Source: Fibrobacter sp. (lineage in GTDB: Bacteria > Fibrobacterota > Fibrobacteria > Fibrobacterales > Fibrobacteraceae). Taken from it: a stretch of DNA of 64,000 nt. The notes below the pieces were generated by a model that was given only the letters and a program-made list of their open reading frames with translations, did not search any database and was not told the origin of the DNA. This document shows, piece after piece, positions 53,238-61,026 of the stretch. Positions within the stretch are counted from its first letter, which is position 1; each line of letters starts with the position of its first letter. The DNA is taken from contig JAKSIG010000007.1 of the NCBI GenBank assembly GCA_024398955.1, forward strand, positions 1 to 64,000, in the 5' to 3' direction. A program made the position numbers and the translations under genes.

Positions 53238-54221
53238 ATGGATATTCAGGAACTTTCTGAAAAGATTCGTCAGCAGAGCGCTTTCTGCCAGAATTTGTTG
53301 CGTGAAGTGGAAGATACTGTTATTGGCCAGAAGGGCATGGTGGAGAGTATCTTGACAGGCATCCTTGCCGATGGTCACGTTTTGCTGGAAGGTCTTCCGG
53401 GTCTTGCAAAGACCACCGCAGTGAAGGCTTTCGCTGACGCCGTTTCCCTGGACTTTAAGCGTATTCAGTTTACTCCGGACCTGTTGCCGGCAGACTTGCT
53501 GGGTACCACCATCTATAATGCCCGCGAAGCAAAGTTTGAAACCCGCAAGGGCCCTCTGTTCACCAACCTGGTGCTGGCCGACGAAATTAACCGCGCACCC
53601 AGTAAGGTTCAGAGTGCATTGCTGGAAGCCATGCAGGAACGCCACATCACCATCGGTGATGAAACCTTCAAGTTGGATGAGCCGTTCCTGGTTCTTGCAA
53701 CCCAGAACCCCATTGAGCAGGAAGGAACCTATCCGCTGCCCGAAGCCCAGGTGGACCGTTTCCTCCTGAAGGTAAAGGTGTCCTACCCCAACAAGGCCGA
53801 CGAAATGCGTATCCTTGACGCGGTCGCCGGTGCTGGCCTTCGTCAGCCCAACGCTGTTGCAACTAAGGAAGATATCCTGAAGGCTCGTGAACTTGTAAAG
53901 CAGGTTTATGTGGACGAACGTGTCCGCGAGTACATTGTAAACCTGGTTCTTGCAACTCGCGATCCGGGCTCCATCAAGCGTGCGGATCTGGTAGGCTTTG
54001 TAGAGGTTGGCGCCTCGCCCCGTGCATCCATTGGTCTTGCTCAGGCAGCAAAGGCTCACGCATTTATCCAGGGCCGCGCCTACGTGACTCCGGAAGATGT
54101 AAAGGCTGTGGCCATGGAAGTGCTGCGCCATCGTATCATCTTGAGTTACGAAGCCGAGGCTGAAGAAGTTTCTGCGGAAACCGTTGTCCAGAAGATTCTG
54201 GATTCTGTGGAAGTGCCTTAA
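53238..54221 (+). CDS. moxR: MoxR-family AAA+ ATPase
   Basis: ATG 53238 follows TTAGAGGACTT; an upstream ATG at 53211 would place the ribosome-binding site inside the gene. The 327-aa ATPase has Walker A GLPGLAKTT, Walker B LVLADEINRAP, ALLEAMQERHITIGD, sensor ATQNPIEQEGTYPLPEAQVDRF and a C-terminal GASPRASIGLAQAAKAHA motif. MoxR proteins act as chaperone-like ATPases for metal insertion or complex assembly with VWA proteins. The next gene starts inside its stop codon (TAATG). Confidence 0.93.
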   Translation: MDIQELSEKIRQQSAFCQNLLREVEDTVIGQKGMVESILTGILADGHVLLEGLPGLAKTTAVKAFADAVSLDFKRIQFTPDLLPADLLGTTIYNAREAKFETRKGPLFTNLVLADEINRAPSKVQSALLEAMQERHITIGDETFKLDEPFLVLATQNPIEQEGTYPLPEAQVDRFLLKVKVSYPNKADEMRILDAVAGAGLRQPNAVATKEDILKARELVKQVYVDERVREYIVNLVLATRDPGSIKRADLVGFVEVGASPRASIGLAQAAKAHAFIQGRAYVTPEDVKAVAMEVLRHRIILSYEAEAEEVSAETVVQKILDSVEVP

Positions 54222-55279
54222 TGAATGGCAGGCCCCATGTAATTATTCACCCTAGTGATTTGGCCCAGTCTGACTGGGTGCGCTGTGTGCTGCCTTTTTT
54301 GCAGTTCCTGTGCCCCAACGAACAGCAGATTTTTCCGTCTGTGACGCAGATTGCCTGTACCAATAAGGACATCCTGAAGCGTACAAGTGTGGTGGTCATT
54401 CAACGTCCCACGAGTCCGGTAAAGATGAACATGGTGGCCATGTATTCCCAGATCAAGAAGGAATGCGGCTTTAAGCTGGTGACAGATATTGATGATCTTC
54501 AGTGGGAACTGAGTCCAATTATCAGGGACTTTGCAAGGAACGTCCCAAATATCGAACAAATTATTAAAGGCAACCTAAAAACCGTATTGCCAAAGTTTGA
54601 TCGCGTGATTTGCTCAACGCCTTATTTGGCGAAGCGCCTGTTCATGGACCTTAGCGTGATGGCGAAGGTGATGCCCAATGCGGTGTCTCGTTCCCTGTTT
54701 GGCGTAAATAAGAGAAGAGCTCCCTTTAGTGGCAAGCCTCGGGTGATGTATGCCGGAAGCGCCGGCCACACTACAGAAAAGGAACTGGGTGATTTTGCTG
54801 GCCCTTGGGTACCGTGGTTGCGTAGGCACATAGAGGATGGCTCCATCGATTTCTTTGTATTTGGTCAACCGGATTTCTTGAAAGGCCTAGAAGGCAAGTA
54901 TACCAGCATACCCTTCACGAATATGATGCAGTTCCCGTCGGTGGTGGCGAGCTATCAGCCAGATTTTTATTTGGCTCCGTTATGCGATATCAATTTCAAT
55001 AGGGCGAAAAGCGACTTGAAGCTTAAGGAGGCTGCGGCCCTTGGCGCCGTGTTCATTGGTAGCGACTTCGCGGATGGTCCCTATGGTTACGCTCCCAGGG
55101 AGCAGCTTGTTGAAGTAGGTGCTTCTGTTGAGGATCTCGAGACGAAGTTTGCGGCATTGTGCAAGCCGGAAAAGTTTATGGAGGCCATTCAGTGGCAAAA
55201 CAGGAATCTGGAAGAGAATCACTGGCTCTACGAAGATCCTGAATACCAGAAGAACTTTATTGCAACCTACTTTGGGTGA
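54221..55279 (+). CDS. GT-B fold glycosyltransferase-like protein
   Basis: The 352-aa protein is probably a GT4-like glycosyltransferase. It has a divergent N-terminal half with KLVTDIDDLQWEL, a central FDRVICSTPYLAKRL and VMPNAVSR, then PRVMYAGSAGHT and late KLKEAAALGAVFIGSDFADGPYG, which corresponds to the donor-site Glu region. The sugar and acceptor are unknown. Its start overlaps the moxR stop by one base, so it is translationally coupled to moxR, an odd functional pairing. Confidence 0.75.
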   Translation: MNGRPHVIIHPSDLAQSDWVRCVLPFLQFLCPNEQQIFPSVTQIACTNKDILKRTSVVVIQRPTSPVKMNMVAMYSQIKKECGFKLVTDIDDLQWELSPIIRDFARNVPNIEQIIKGNLKTVLPKFDRVICSTPYLAKRLFMDLSVMAKVMPNAVSRSLFGVNKRRAPFSGKPRVMYAGSAGHTTEKELGDFAGPWVPWLRRHIEDGSIDFFVFGQPDFLKGLEGKYTSIPFTNMMQFPSVVASYQPDFYLAPLCDINFNRAKSDLKLKEAAALGAVFIGSDFADGPYGYAPREQLVEVGASVEDLETKFAALCKPEKFMEAIQWQNRNLEENHWLYEDPEYQKNFIATYFG

Positions 55280-55455
55280 TATTTTGCGTCAGTCTATGGG
55301 CTGGCGTTTTTTTTTATAAAAGCCTTTTGTTATCTTTTAGGCGAAAAAGGGCTCAGGGAAACTCCCTGGGTAGCTTATTTCCTGTTTAACAATCAATCGA
55401 TCTGCAGAACGCCTGTGAGGCTTAGTCTGCTGGATCACAAAAAAACGAAGGATAT

Positions 55456-56739
55456 ATGGCAAATCGTGTTGTAATCGGCTCCCAGTGGGGTGACGAAGGT
55501 AAGGCCAAGGTTGTGGACTTCTTGACTCTGGACGCAAACATCGTAGTGCGTTTCCAGGGCGGTGCTAACGCTGGCCACACTGTGGAAGTGGGTGACAAGA
55601 AGTTCGTGTTCCACCTGATTCCGTCTGGCATCATGCATGACGACAAGATTTGTGTTATCGGTAACGGCGTTGTGCTGGATCCGATTCAGACTTTGGCTGA
55701 AATTGCCGATCTCCATACTAAGGGAATCAATCCGGAAGGTCACCTGTTCATTGCCGACAATGCCCAGGTTGTGCTCCCGTACCATTCTGCTCTTGACAAG
55801 GCCAAGGAAAAGAAGGCTGGCAAGGCTGCCATCGGTACTACCGGCCGTGGCATTGGCCCCTGCTACAGCGACAAGGTGAACCGTATCGGTGTTCGCGTTG
55901 GCGACCTTATGGACGAACGTGAACTTCGCCCCCGCGTCGAGGCTATGGCAAAGGTCCATAACGAAGAATTCAAGGTGATGTACGATGTTCCCGAAATCGA
56001 TCCGGAACAGGTCATCAAGGACTACCTGGAACTGGGCCAGAAGATCAAGCCTTTCGTTCGTGATACTAGCGCTCTACTCTTCCAGGCTGTGAAGGAAGGC
56101 AAGAAGCTGGTGTTCGAAGGCGCTCAGGGTACTATCCTTGACGTGGACCAGGGTACTTACCCCTACGTGACCTCCAGCAACACTGTGGCTGGCTATGCAA
56201 GCTGCGGCGCAGGCATTGGCCCCACCGCCATCGACCAGGTTGTTGGCGTTGTGAAGGCTTACACCACCCGCGTTGGTAACGGTCCGTTCCCCACCGAACT
56301 TCTGGACGAAATGGGCGACACCCTCCGTAAGATCGGTAACGAATACGGTGCAACCACCGGTCGTAACCGCCGCTGCGGCTGGTTCGACGCTCCGGTTGTT
56401 CGCAAGGCCGCCATCGTTAACGGTCTTACCCACCTGGCTATCACCAAGCTGGACGTTCTTGACACCTTCGATACCATCAAGATCTGCACCCACTATGAAT
56501 GCGATGGCGAAAAGATCGAAGTGTTCCCGAACCAGCTGTCCAAGGTCGGTCGTTGCGTGCCGGTCTACGAAGAAATGCCGGGCTGGAAGTGCGATACCAC
56601 CAAGTGCCGCAAGATGGAAGACCTTCCGGAAAATGCCCGCAAGTACCTGAACCGTATGGCAGAACTTGTTGGCGTTAAGATTGGTATGATCTCTATTGGT
56701 GCTAAGCGCGATCAGAGCATCATCGTAGACATGGACTAG
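55456..56739 (+). CDS. purA: Adenylosuccinate synthetase
   Basis: The 427-aa enzyme joins IMP and aspartate with GTP to form adenylosuccinate. Motifs are GSQWGDEGKAKVVDFLT, GGANAGHTV, IGTTGRGIGPCYSDK, EGAQGTILDVDQGTYPYVTSSN, TRVGNGPFPTEL, TTGRNRRCGWFDAPVVR and ITKLDVLD. Length is normal. The usual GDEGKGK is GDEGKAK, a small change in the P-loop. An AACGAAGGATATA region precedes the ATG. The 176-nt leader has several possible hairpins but no riboswitch I recognise. It heads the run of six same-strand genes to the window end. Confidence 0.97.
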   Translation: MANRVVIGSQWGDEGKAKVVDFLTLDANIVVRFQGGANAGHTVEVGDKKFVFHLIPSGIMHDDKICVIGNGVVLDPIQTLAEIADLHTKGINPEGHLFIADNAQVVLPYHSALDKAKEKKAGKAAIGTTGRGIGPCYSDKVNRIGVRVGDLMDERELRPRVEAMAKVHNEEFKVMYDVPEIDPEQVIKDYLELGQKIKPFVRDTSALLFQAVKEGKKLVFEGAQGTILDVDQGTYPYVTSSNTVAGYASCGAGIGPTAIDQVVGVVKAYTTRVGNGPFPTELLDEMGDTLRKIGNEYGATTGRNRRCGWFDAPVVRKAAIVNGLTHLAITKLDVLDTFDTIKICTHYECDGEKIEVFPNQLSKVGRCVPVYEEMPGWKCDTTKCRKMEDLPENARKYLNRMAELVGVKIGMISIGAKRDQSIIVDMD

Positions 56740-56764
56740 TTTTTAAAAGGCAGGAGAAGTTCTT

Positions 56765-57475
56765 ATGGACAATAACGTTGCAGGTTTGCTGAAGGGTGTT
56801 GAACTCTTTTCTGAATTGAACGAAGACCAGCTGGCTATGCTGGCTGACTTGGTTGTTGTCCAGAACTTCAACCGCGATGAAACTGTGGTGCTGGAAGGCG
56901 ATGACTCGATGCAGGCCCTGTATCTCATTGCTTCCGGTTCCGTCCAGGTTTACATGACCGGCGTGGACGGTCGAGAAACAATTCTCTCGTTCCTCGAACG
57001 TGGAGATTTCTTTGGCGAAATGAGCTTGATCGACGGCGAACCCAGGTCTGCCTCTGTTCGTACCGTGACGGATGCTCAGATGATGATCATTCATCGTGAA
57101 TCCTTCTTGACCTTGATTCGCCAGAGTCCTGAAATTTCGATGGCGCTTCTTAGCGAAATGAGTAAGCGTCTGCGTAAGGCAAATAAGCAAATCGGTTCTC
57201 TTTCTACGATGTCTGTAAGTGGCCGCGTAGCAGGGACCCTTTTGAATCTGATGGAAGAACGCGGTGTACGTATTCATACCGATAATGGCACTATGGTTAC
57301 CGTGATTCACAATCGCCCCACACAGCAGCAGCTGGCCGATATGTCTGGTACGACCCGCGAAACGGTCAGCCGTATTTGCTCCATGTTGGTGAAGGCTAAT
57401 GCAATTGCCATGACTGGACGTGACATTGTGATCTTCGACGAAAACGCCTTGCAGGAAAAGGCTAGCAAGGGTTAG
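56765..57475 (+). CDS. Crp/Fnr-family transcription regulator
   Basis: The 236-aa protein has an N-terminal cyclic-nucleotide-binding-like domain with LFSELNEDQLAMLA, VLEGDDSMQALYLIASGSV and GDFFGEMSLIDGEPRSASV. A long helix leads to a winged helix-turn-helix with RPTQQQLADMSGTTRETVSRICSML. FNR-type cysteines are absent, so it is closer to Crp. The effector is unknown; the GEMSLIDGEPRSA segment fits cyclic-nucleotide binding. It lies 25 nt after purA and its stop is one base from the PASTA gene start. Confidence 0.92.
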   Translation: MDNNVAGLLKGVELFSELNEDQLAMLADLVVVQNFNRDETVVLEGDDSMQALYLIASGSVQVYMTGVDGRETILSFLERGDFFGEMSLIDGEPRSASVRTVTDAQMMIIHRESFLTLIRQSPEISMALLSEMSKRLRKANKQIGSLSTMSVSGRVAGTLLNLMEERGVRIHTDNGTMVTVIHNRPTQQQLADMSGTTRETVSRICSMLVKANAIAMTGRDIVIFDENALQEKASKG

Positions 57476-57476
57476 T

Positions 57477-58259
57477 ATGAACAAATTAAGATCCTTTGCG
57501 GGTCGTGTAGGCCTTTGGCTGAAAACGGCCCCGATGGTCAAGGCTGTTGCCATTTGGATTGTCCTCGTGGTGATTTTGGCTCTTGTTGTGGATAAAGTAT
57601 TGATGCCTGCCTTTGCTGGTAAGTTTGCAAGTACAGGCGAAGTCCCAAATCTTGAAGGCATGAGTCAGGAAGTTGCCGAGTCTACCTTGACCGAGGCCGG
57701 CTTTAAGTTTGAATGGCTTGAAGAGGGCCGCTATAATGCGACTATTGATTCCGGCAAGGTGCTTGTGCAGATGCCTGCTGCCGGTCGCGTCGCCAAGCTT
57801 GGCCGTACTGTTAAGTTGACTCGTAGTCTTGGCCTACGTCAAGTTGAGATTCCTGACCTTCGTGGCAAGAGCCAGAAGCAGGCTACAATTTCCTTGACCC
57901 GTGCAGGCCTTGTACAGGGCGACATCGTGAAGGGCGCCCATCAGAGCATTCCCCGCGGCGTTGTGATTCGCACTATTCCCATGTCCGGCGAAAAGGTTCG
58001 TGTCGGCGATACGGTTAAGGTTGTAATTTCTGCAGGTGTGACTACGGGCAAGACTTTGCTGCCGGATTTTGCAGGTATGCAGATTGACGAGGTTTACCCG
58101 AAACTTGAAAAACTCGGCTTTGTTGTCGGAAAGATCAAGCGCGCCAAGGCTCCCGAAGATATGGAAAACCCGGCACCTGGTGCCGTGATTGAAACTTCTC
58201 CCAAGTATGGCGATTATCTGCCGCCGGATACCAAGATCAATTTTGTGATTGTGGAGTAG
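57477..58259 (+). CDS. PASTA-domain membrane protein
   Basis: The 260-aa protein has an N-terminal membrane helix (about 21-46) and three PASTA domains outside: VPNLEGMSQEVAESTLTEAG, IPDLRGKSQKQATISLTRAG and LPDFAGMQIDEVYPKLEKLG starts. PASTA domains bind peptidoglycan fragments. There is no kinase or penicillin-binding domain in the protein, so it may be a cell wall sensor or scaffold. It starts one base after the crp-like gene and ends six bases before the TPR gene. Confidence 0.9.
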   Translation: MNKLRSFAGRVGLWLKTAPMVKAVAIWIVLVVILALVVDKVLMPAFAGKFASTGEVPNLEGMSQEVAESTLTEAGFKFEWLEEGRYNATIDSGKVLVQMPAAGRVAKLGRTVKLTRSLGLRQVEIPDLRGKSQKQATISLTRAGLVQGDIVKGAHQSIPRGVVIRTIPMSGEKVRVGDTVKVVISAGVTTGKTLLPDFAGMQIDEVYPKLEKLGFVVGKIKRAKAPEDMENPAPGAVIETSPKYGDYLPPDTKINFVIVE

Positions 58260-58265
58260 TTTCTG

Positions 58266-60200
58266 ATGAAGTTTCTGCTGCTTTCGATGGCCATGGCGAT
58301 GGTGTTCCTTTTGAACGCCTGCAGTTCTGCGCCTGCGAAAAACGGCGGAATGGCGTTGACCAAGGCAGATTCCCTGGCTATCGCCGCGGCAGTTGCAAAG
58401 CAGATGGCTGATACTTCTGCCGTAAAGGTTGAACCGAGACTTCCTGAAAATATCGATGCCGCCCACGAGTCCTTTATTCGTGCACTTGAAATGGACTTGC
58501 GTGGCGAAAAGACCTTAGCCAATGTTTTTTGGCAGCATGCTGCAGAATCTGACCCTTACAATCGCTTTCTGACCTTTAAGATGGCAGATATGTTGATGGC
58601 CGAAGGCAATGATTCGCTGGCCTTGATTCAGGCCGAACGTGGCAAGAATTTGAAGGGCAAGGTTACGGCGTCACAGCTGTCGACGCTTGCTCATCTGTAT
58701 GTGAAGGCTGGCATGGCCGATTCCTGCCGCAAGTACTTTAAGGCCGCCCTTGATTCCTGCAAGTATCAGGATATGAATTTGCTGTATGATTACAGCCTGT
58801 TCCTGGAAGCGGTGCATGATGGCGAAGAGCTGACTCGCGTTTACGAGATGCTTTTGCCTCAGGTAAATTACATGCCTTCGTTGCTTCAGCGCCAGTTGAA
58901 GTTGCTTTTGGAACAGGGAAAGGATTCTTCTGTCATAGAGCTTTTCGGCAGGGCTCATGACGCCTCTGGCGAAAAGGAATTCCTGACCAAGATGGTTCAG
59001 GGCTTAGTATTCCAGAAGCGCATGAAAGAAGCCAGGTCTATCGTGGATACCTTGACATCTTCTACCGAGGAGGATGAATCCATGGTGGTTCTGCTCATGA
59101 CTACCCTGGCAGAAACGGATCGTGCAGAAGCCTACATGTTCCTGAAGAAAAAGTATTACGAGGACGGCGTGCGTACGCCGATTCTGACCAACTTCCTTGG
59201 GCATTACGAAAACATCAATGGAGATATAGACAGCGCCAAGGTACATTTGCTGCAGGCGGCGTCATCTCTGGGTGACCAGAAAATTTATGTGACGAATGCT
59301 TACCATGCCCTTGCCGGAATAGCCGTAAAGGAAAACCGCATGAAGGATGCTGTTCTCTTTGCTGAAAAGGCTGACTCTGTTTCCATGGGTGGCGAAAAGA
59401 CCATGCTCGCCATGATGTATGGCAACGCCAAGATGTATGATAAGGCTTATCACTTGCTGGATTCCCTGATTGCCGTTTGGGATAAGTGGACTCCTATGGC
59501 GGGAGTTGCTGATTCTGCGACTTTGCAGAAGATGACGGCCGAGGTGGAAAGCAACAAGCTGCAGTTCCGTAGTGCCTATGCAAGAATCCTTGCGACAGAG
59601 GCGCAGGTGATTGTACAGAAGGACAAGTTTGACTCCGCAAAAATCAAGAAGGCAAATGTTCAGCGCGAGAAGGCCGAACGCTTTTATGAAGAGGTTGCCG
59701 CTGCAGATTCCATGAATATGGACGTACGCATGTTGATGGCTATGAATCTTGAGCGTATGGGTCGTTATGAGGAATCCTTTACGCTGTTTGAGTTCCTGCT
59801 GGATTCGTCTCGAGCAAAACGTGTAGACCGTCCTGAAGTTCTAAACTATTATGGCTATACTCTTATAGACCTGAACCGTTCTTCCGAAGAGGTGGAAAAG
59901 GGGCTGCAGATGGTACTTGAAGCCCTTGCAACAGAAAAGGCCGAAACTCCTACTGAGGCATACCTGGATTCAAAGGCCTGGGGCTATTATCGTAAGGGGC
60001 TGTTTGCAGAAGCCTTGAAGACCATGCAGGAAATCAAGGACCCGAAATTTGCGGAAGATGCTGTTTACTGGGAACATCTGGGTGCTATTCAGAACGCCCT
60101 CGGCATGAAGGCCGATGCAACGACATCTTATAAGAAGTTGCAGAAACTTTGCCCCACACATCCGGATGTAAAGCGTTTCTTTAGTGGAAACAAGAAGTAG
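58266..60200 (+). CDS. TPR-repeat lipoprotein
   Basis: The 644-aa protein has a lipoprotein signal (lipobox LLNACS) and a long helical body of tetratricopeptide-like repeats, for example LMAEGNDSLALIQAERG, LAHLYVKAGMADSCRKYFKAAL, MAMNLERMGRYEESFTLFEFLL and YYRKGLFAEALKTMQEI. It probably scaffolds complexes at the periplasmic face of the envelope. No catalytic motif was seen. It is in the same operon as the PASTA gene. Confidence 0.85.
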   Translation: MKFLLLSMAMAMVFLLNACSSAPAKNGGMALTKADSLAIAAAVAKQMADTSAVKVEPRLPENIDAAHESFIRALEMDLRGEKTLANVFWQHAAESDPYNRFLTFKMADMLMAEGNDSLALIQAERGKNLKGKVTASQLSTLAHLYVKAGMADSCRKYFKAALDSCKYQDMNLLYDYSLFLEAVHDGEELTRVYEMLLPQVNYMPSLLQRQLKLLLEQGKDSSVIELFGRAHDASGEKEFLTKMVQGLVFQKRMKEARSIVDTLTSSTEEDESMVVLLMTTLAETDRAEAYMFLKKKYYEDGVRTPILTNFLGHYENINGDIDSAKVHLLQAASSLGDQKIYVTNAYHALAGIAVKENRMKDAVLFAEKADSVSMGGEKTMLAMMYGNAKMYDKAYHLLDSLIAVWDKWTPMAGVADSATLQKMTAEVESNKLQFRSAYARILATEAQVIVQKDKFDSAKIKKANVQREKAERFYEEVAAADSMNMDVRMLMAMNLERMGRYEESFTLFEFLLDSSRAKRVDRPEVLNYYGYTLIDLNRSSEEVEKGLQMVLEALATEKAETPTEAYLDSKAWGYYRKGLFAEALKTMQEIKDPKFAEDAVYWEHLGAIQNALGMKADATTSYKKLQKLCPTHPDVKRFFSGNKK

Positions 60201-60210
60201 GCGGTTGCTT

Positions 60211-60969
60211 ATGCCGCGCATTCCAAACACGGTAATCTTTTTCTTAATGGCTGCCCTAGTGATGGGTGCCGTCTTGACGGGGTGCGCAGGGAACAGGACC
60301 TCGGCTACGCCTACTGAAGGAGACGAAATAGAGGCTCCTTTGGATAGCCTTCGCGCGAAGTTCCAGCTGACTATTGTCAACAGTGACGGATCCGACCAGG
60401 ATCTAGATGCGGTTTTGTTCTCGGTTCCGGGGAAGCGCTACCGTATGGAATTGACTGGCCCCATGGGCATTGGCGTTGCATCTATGCTGTGGACCGAGGA
60501 TGGCTGGCTCATGACCTTCCCTACGGAAAAGCTCTACATGAAGGGTGTAGGATATATGGTGGGGCTCCTGAATGATAATTCTATTCCTATGGTGCATATC
60601 CATCAGGTAGCGGCGTTTTTTGAAGGTGATTTGCTTCCTGCCAAATTTGAACGGCTTGACTCCGTAATGACTGAAGGCGGAATGGCAATCAACGGTGTCG
60701 ATGGTTCTGGACGTAAGTTCTCTTACGAGATGCAGGGGTCTCATGTGGTTAGCCTGAGTTACGGCGGTCGCGACGGTAAGGAAGAAAAATTGAAGTTCTC
60801 CAATTTCCGCGAATTTGAGGGCAAGGAACTCCCTGAGTCCATTGTCTTTGAACGAGGAGGCAAACGCTTTTTGGCTATCAAGATCAAAAAGGTGACTCAT
60901 GGTAAGCCTTTTAGCGGTGGAACCTGGAAACTGAATGTTCCTCGAAGCTTTAAGCCCGTGGAACAGTAG
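60211..60969 (+). CDS. LolB/DUF4292-like lipoprotein
   Basis: I use ATG 60211, since an earlier ATG at 60184 lies inside the TPR gene. The 252-aa lipoprotein (lipobox LTGCA) has a beta-rich body with LDAVLFSVPGKRYRMELTGPMGIGV, WTEDGWLMTFPTEKLYM and a C-terminal GKPFSGGTWKLNVP. This is like LolB/DUF4292 proteins that carry or receive lipoproteins at the outer membrane. The similarity is by pattern only. It lies 10 nt after the TPR gene. Confidence 0.65.
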   Translation: MPRIPNTVIFFLMAALVMGAVLTGCAGNRTSATPTEGDEIEAPLDSLRAKFQLTIVNSDGSDQDLDAVLFSVPGKRYRMELTGPMGIGVASMLWTEDGWLMTFPTEKLYMKGVGYMVGLLNDNSIPMVHIHQVAAFFEGDLLPAKFERLDSVMTEGGMAINGVDGSGRKFSYEMQGSHVVSLSYGGRDGKEEKLKFSNFREFEGKELPESIVFERGGKRFLAIKIKKVTHGKPFSGGTWKLNVPRSFKPVEQ

Positions 60970-61026
60970 TATTTTGCCTATTTGAGTTAGGGAAGTGATT
61001 TCTGGATTTTGTAGATTGAGGATGTG

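Noticed and set aside
55280..55455. Leader of purA considered as a purine riboswitch
   Set aside because: There are small hairpins (for example CAGGGAAACTCCCTG), but I see no three-way-junction core or conserved purine-riboswitch bases.
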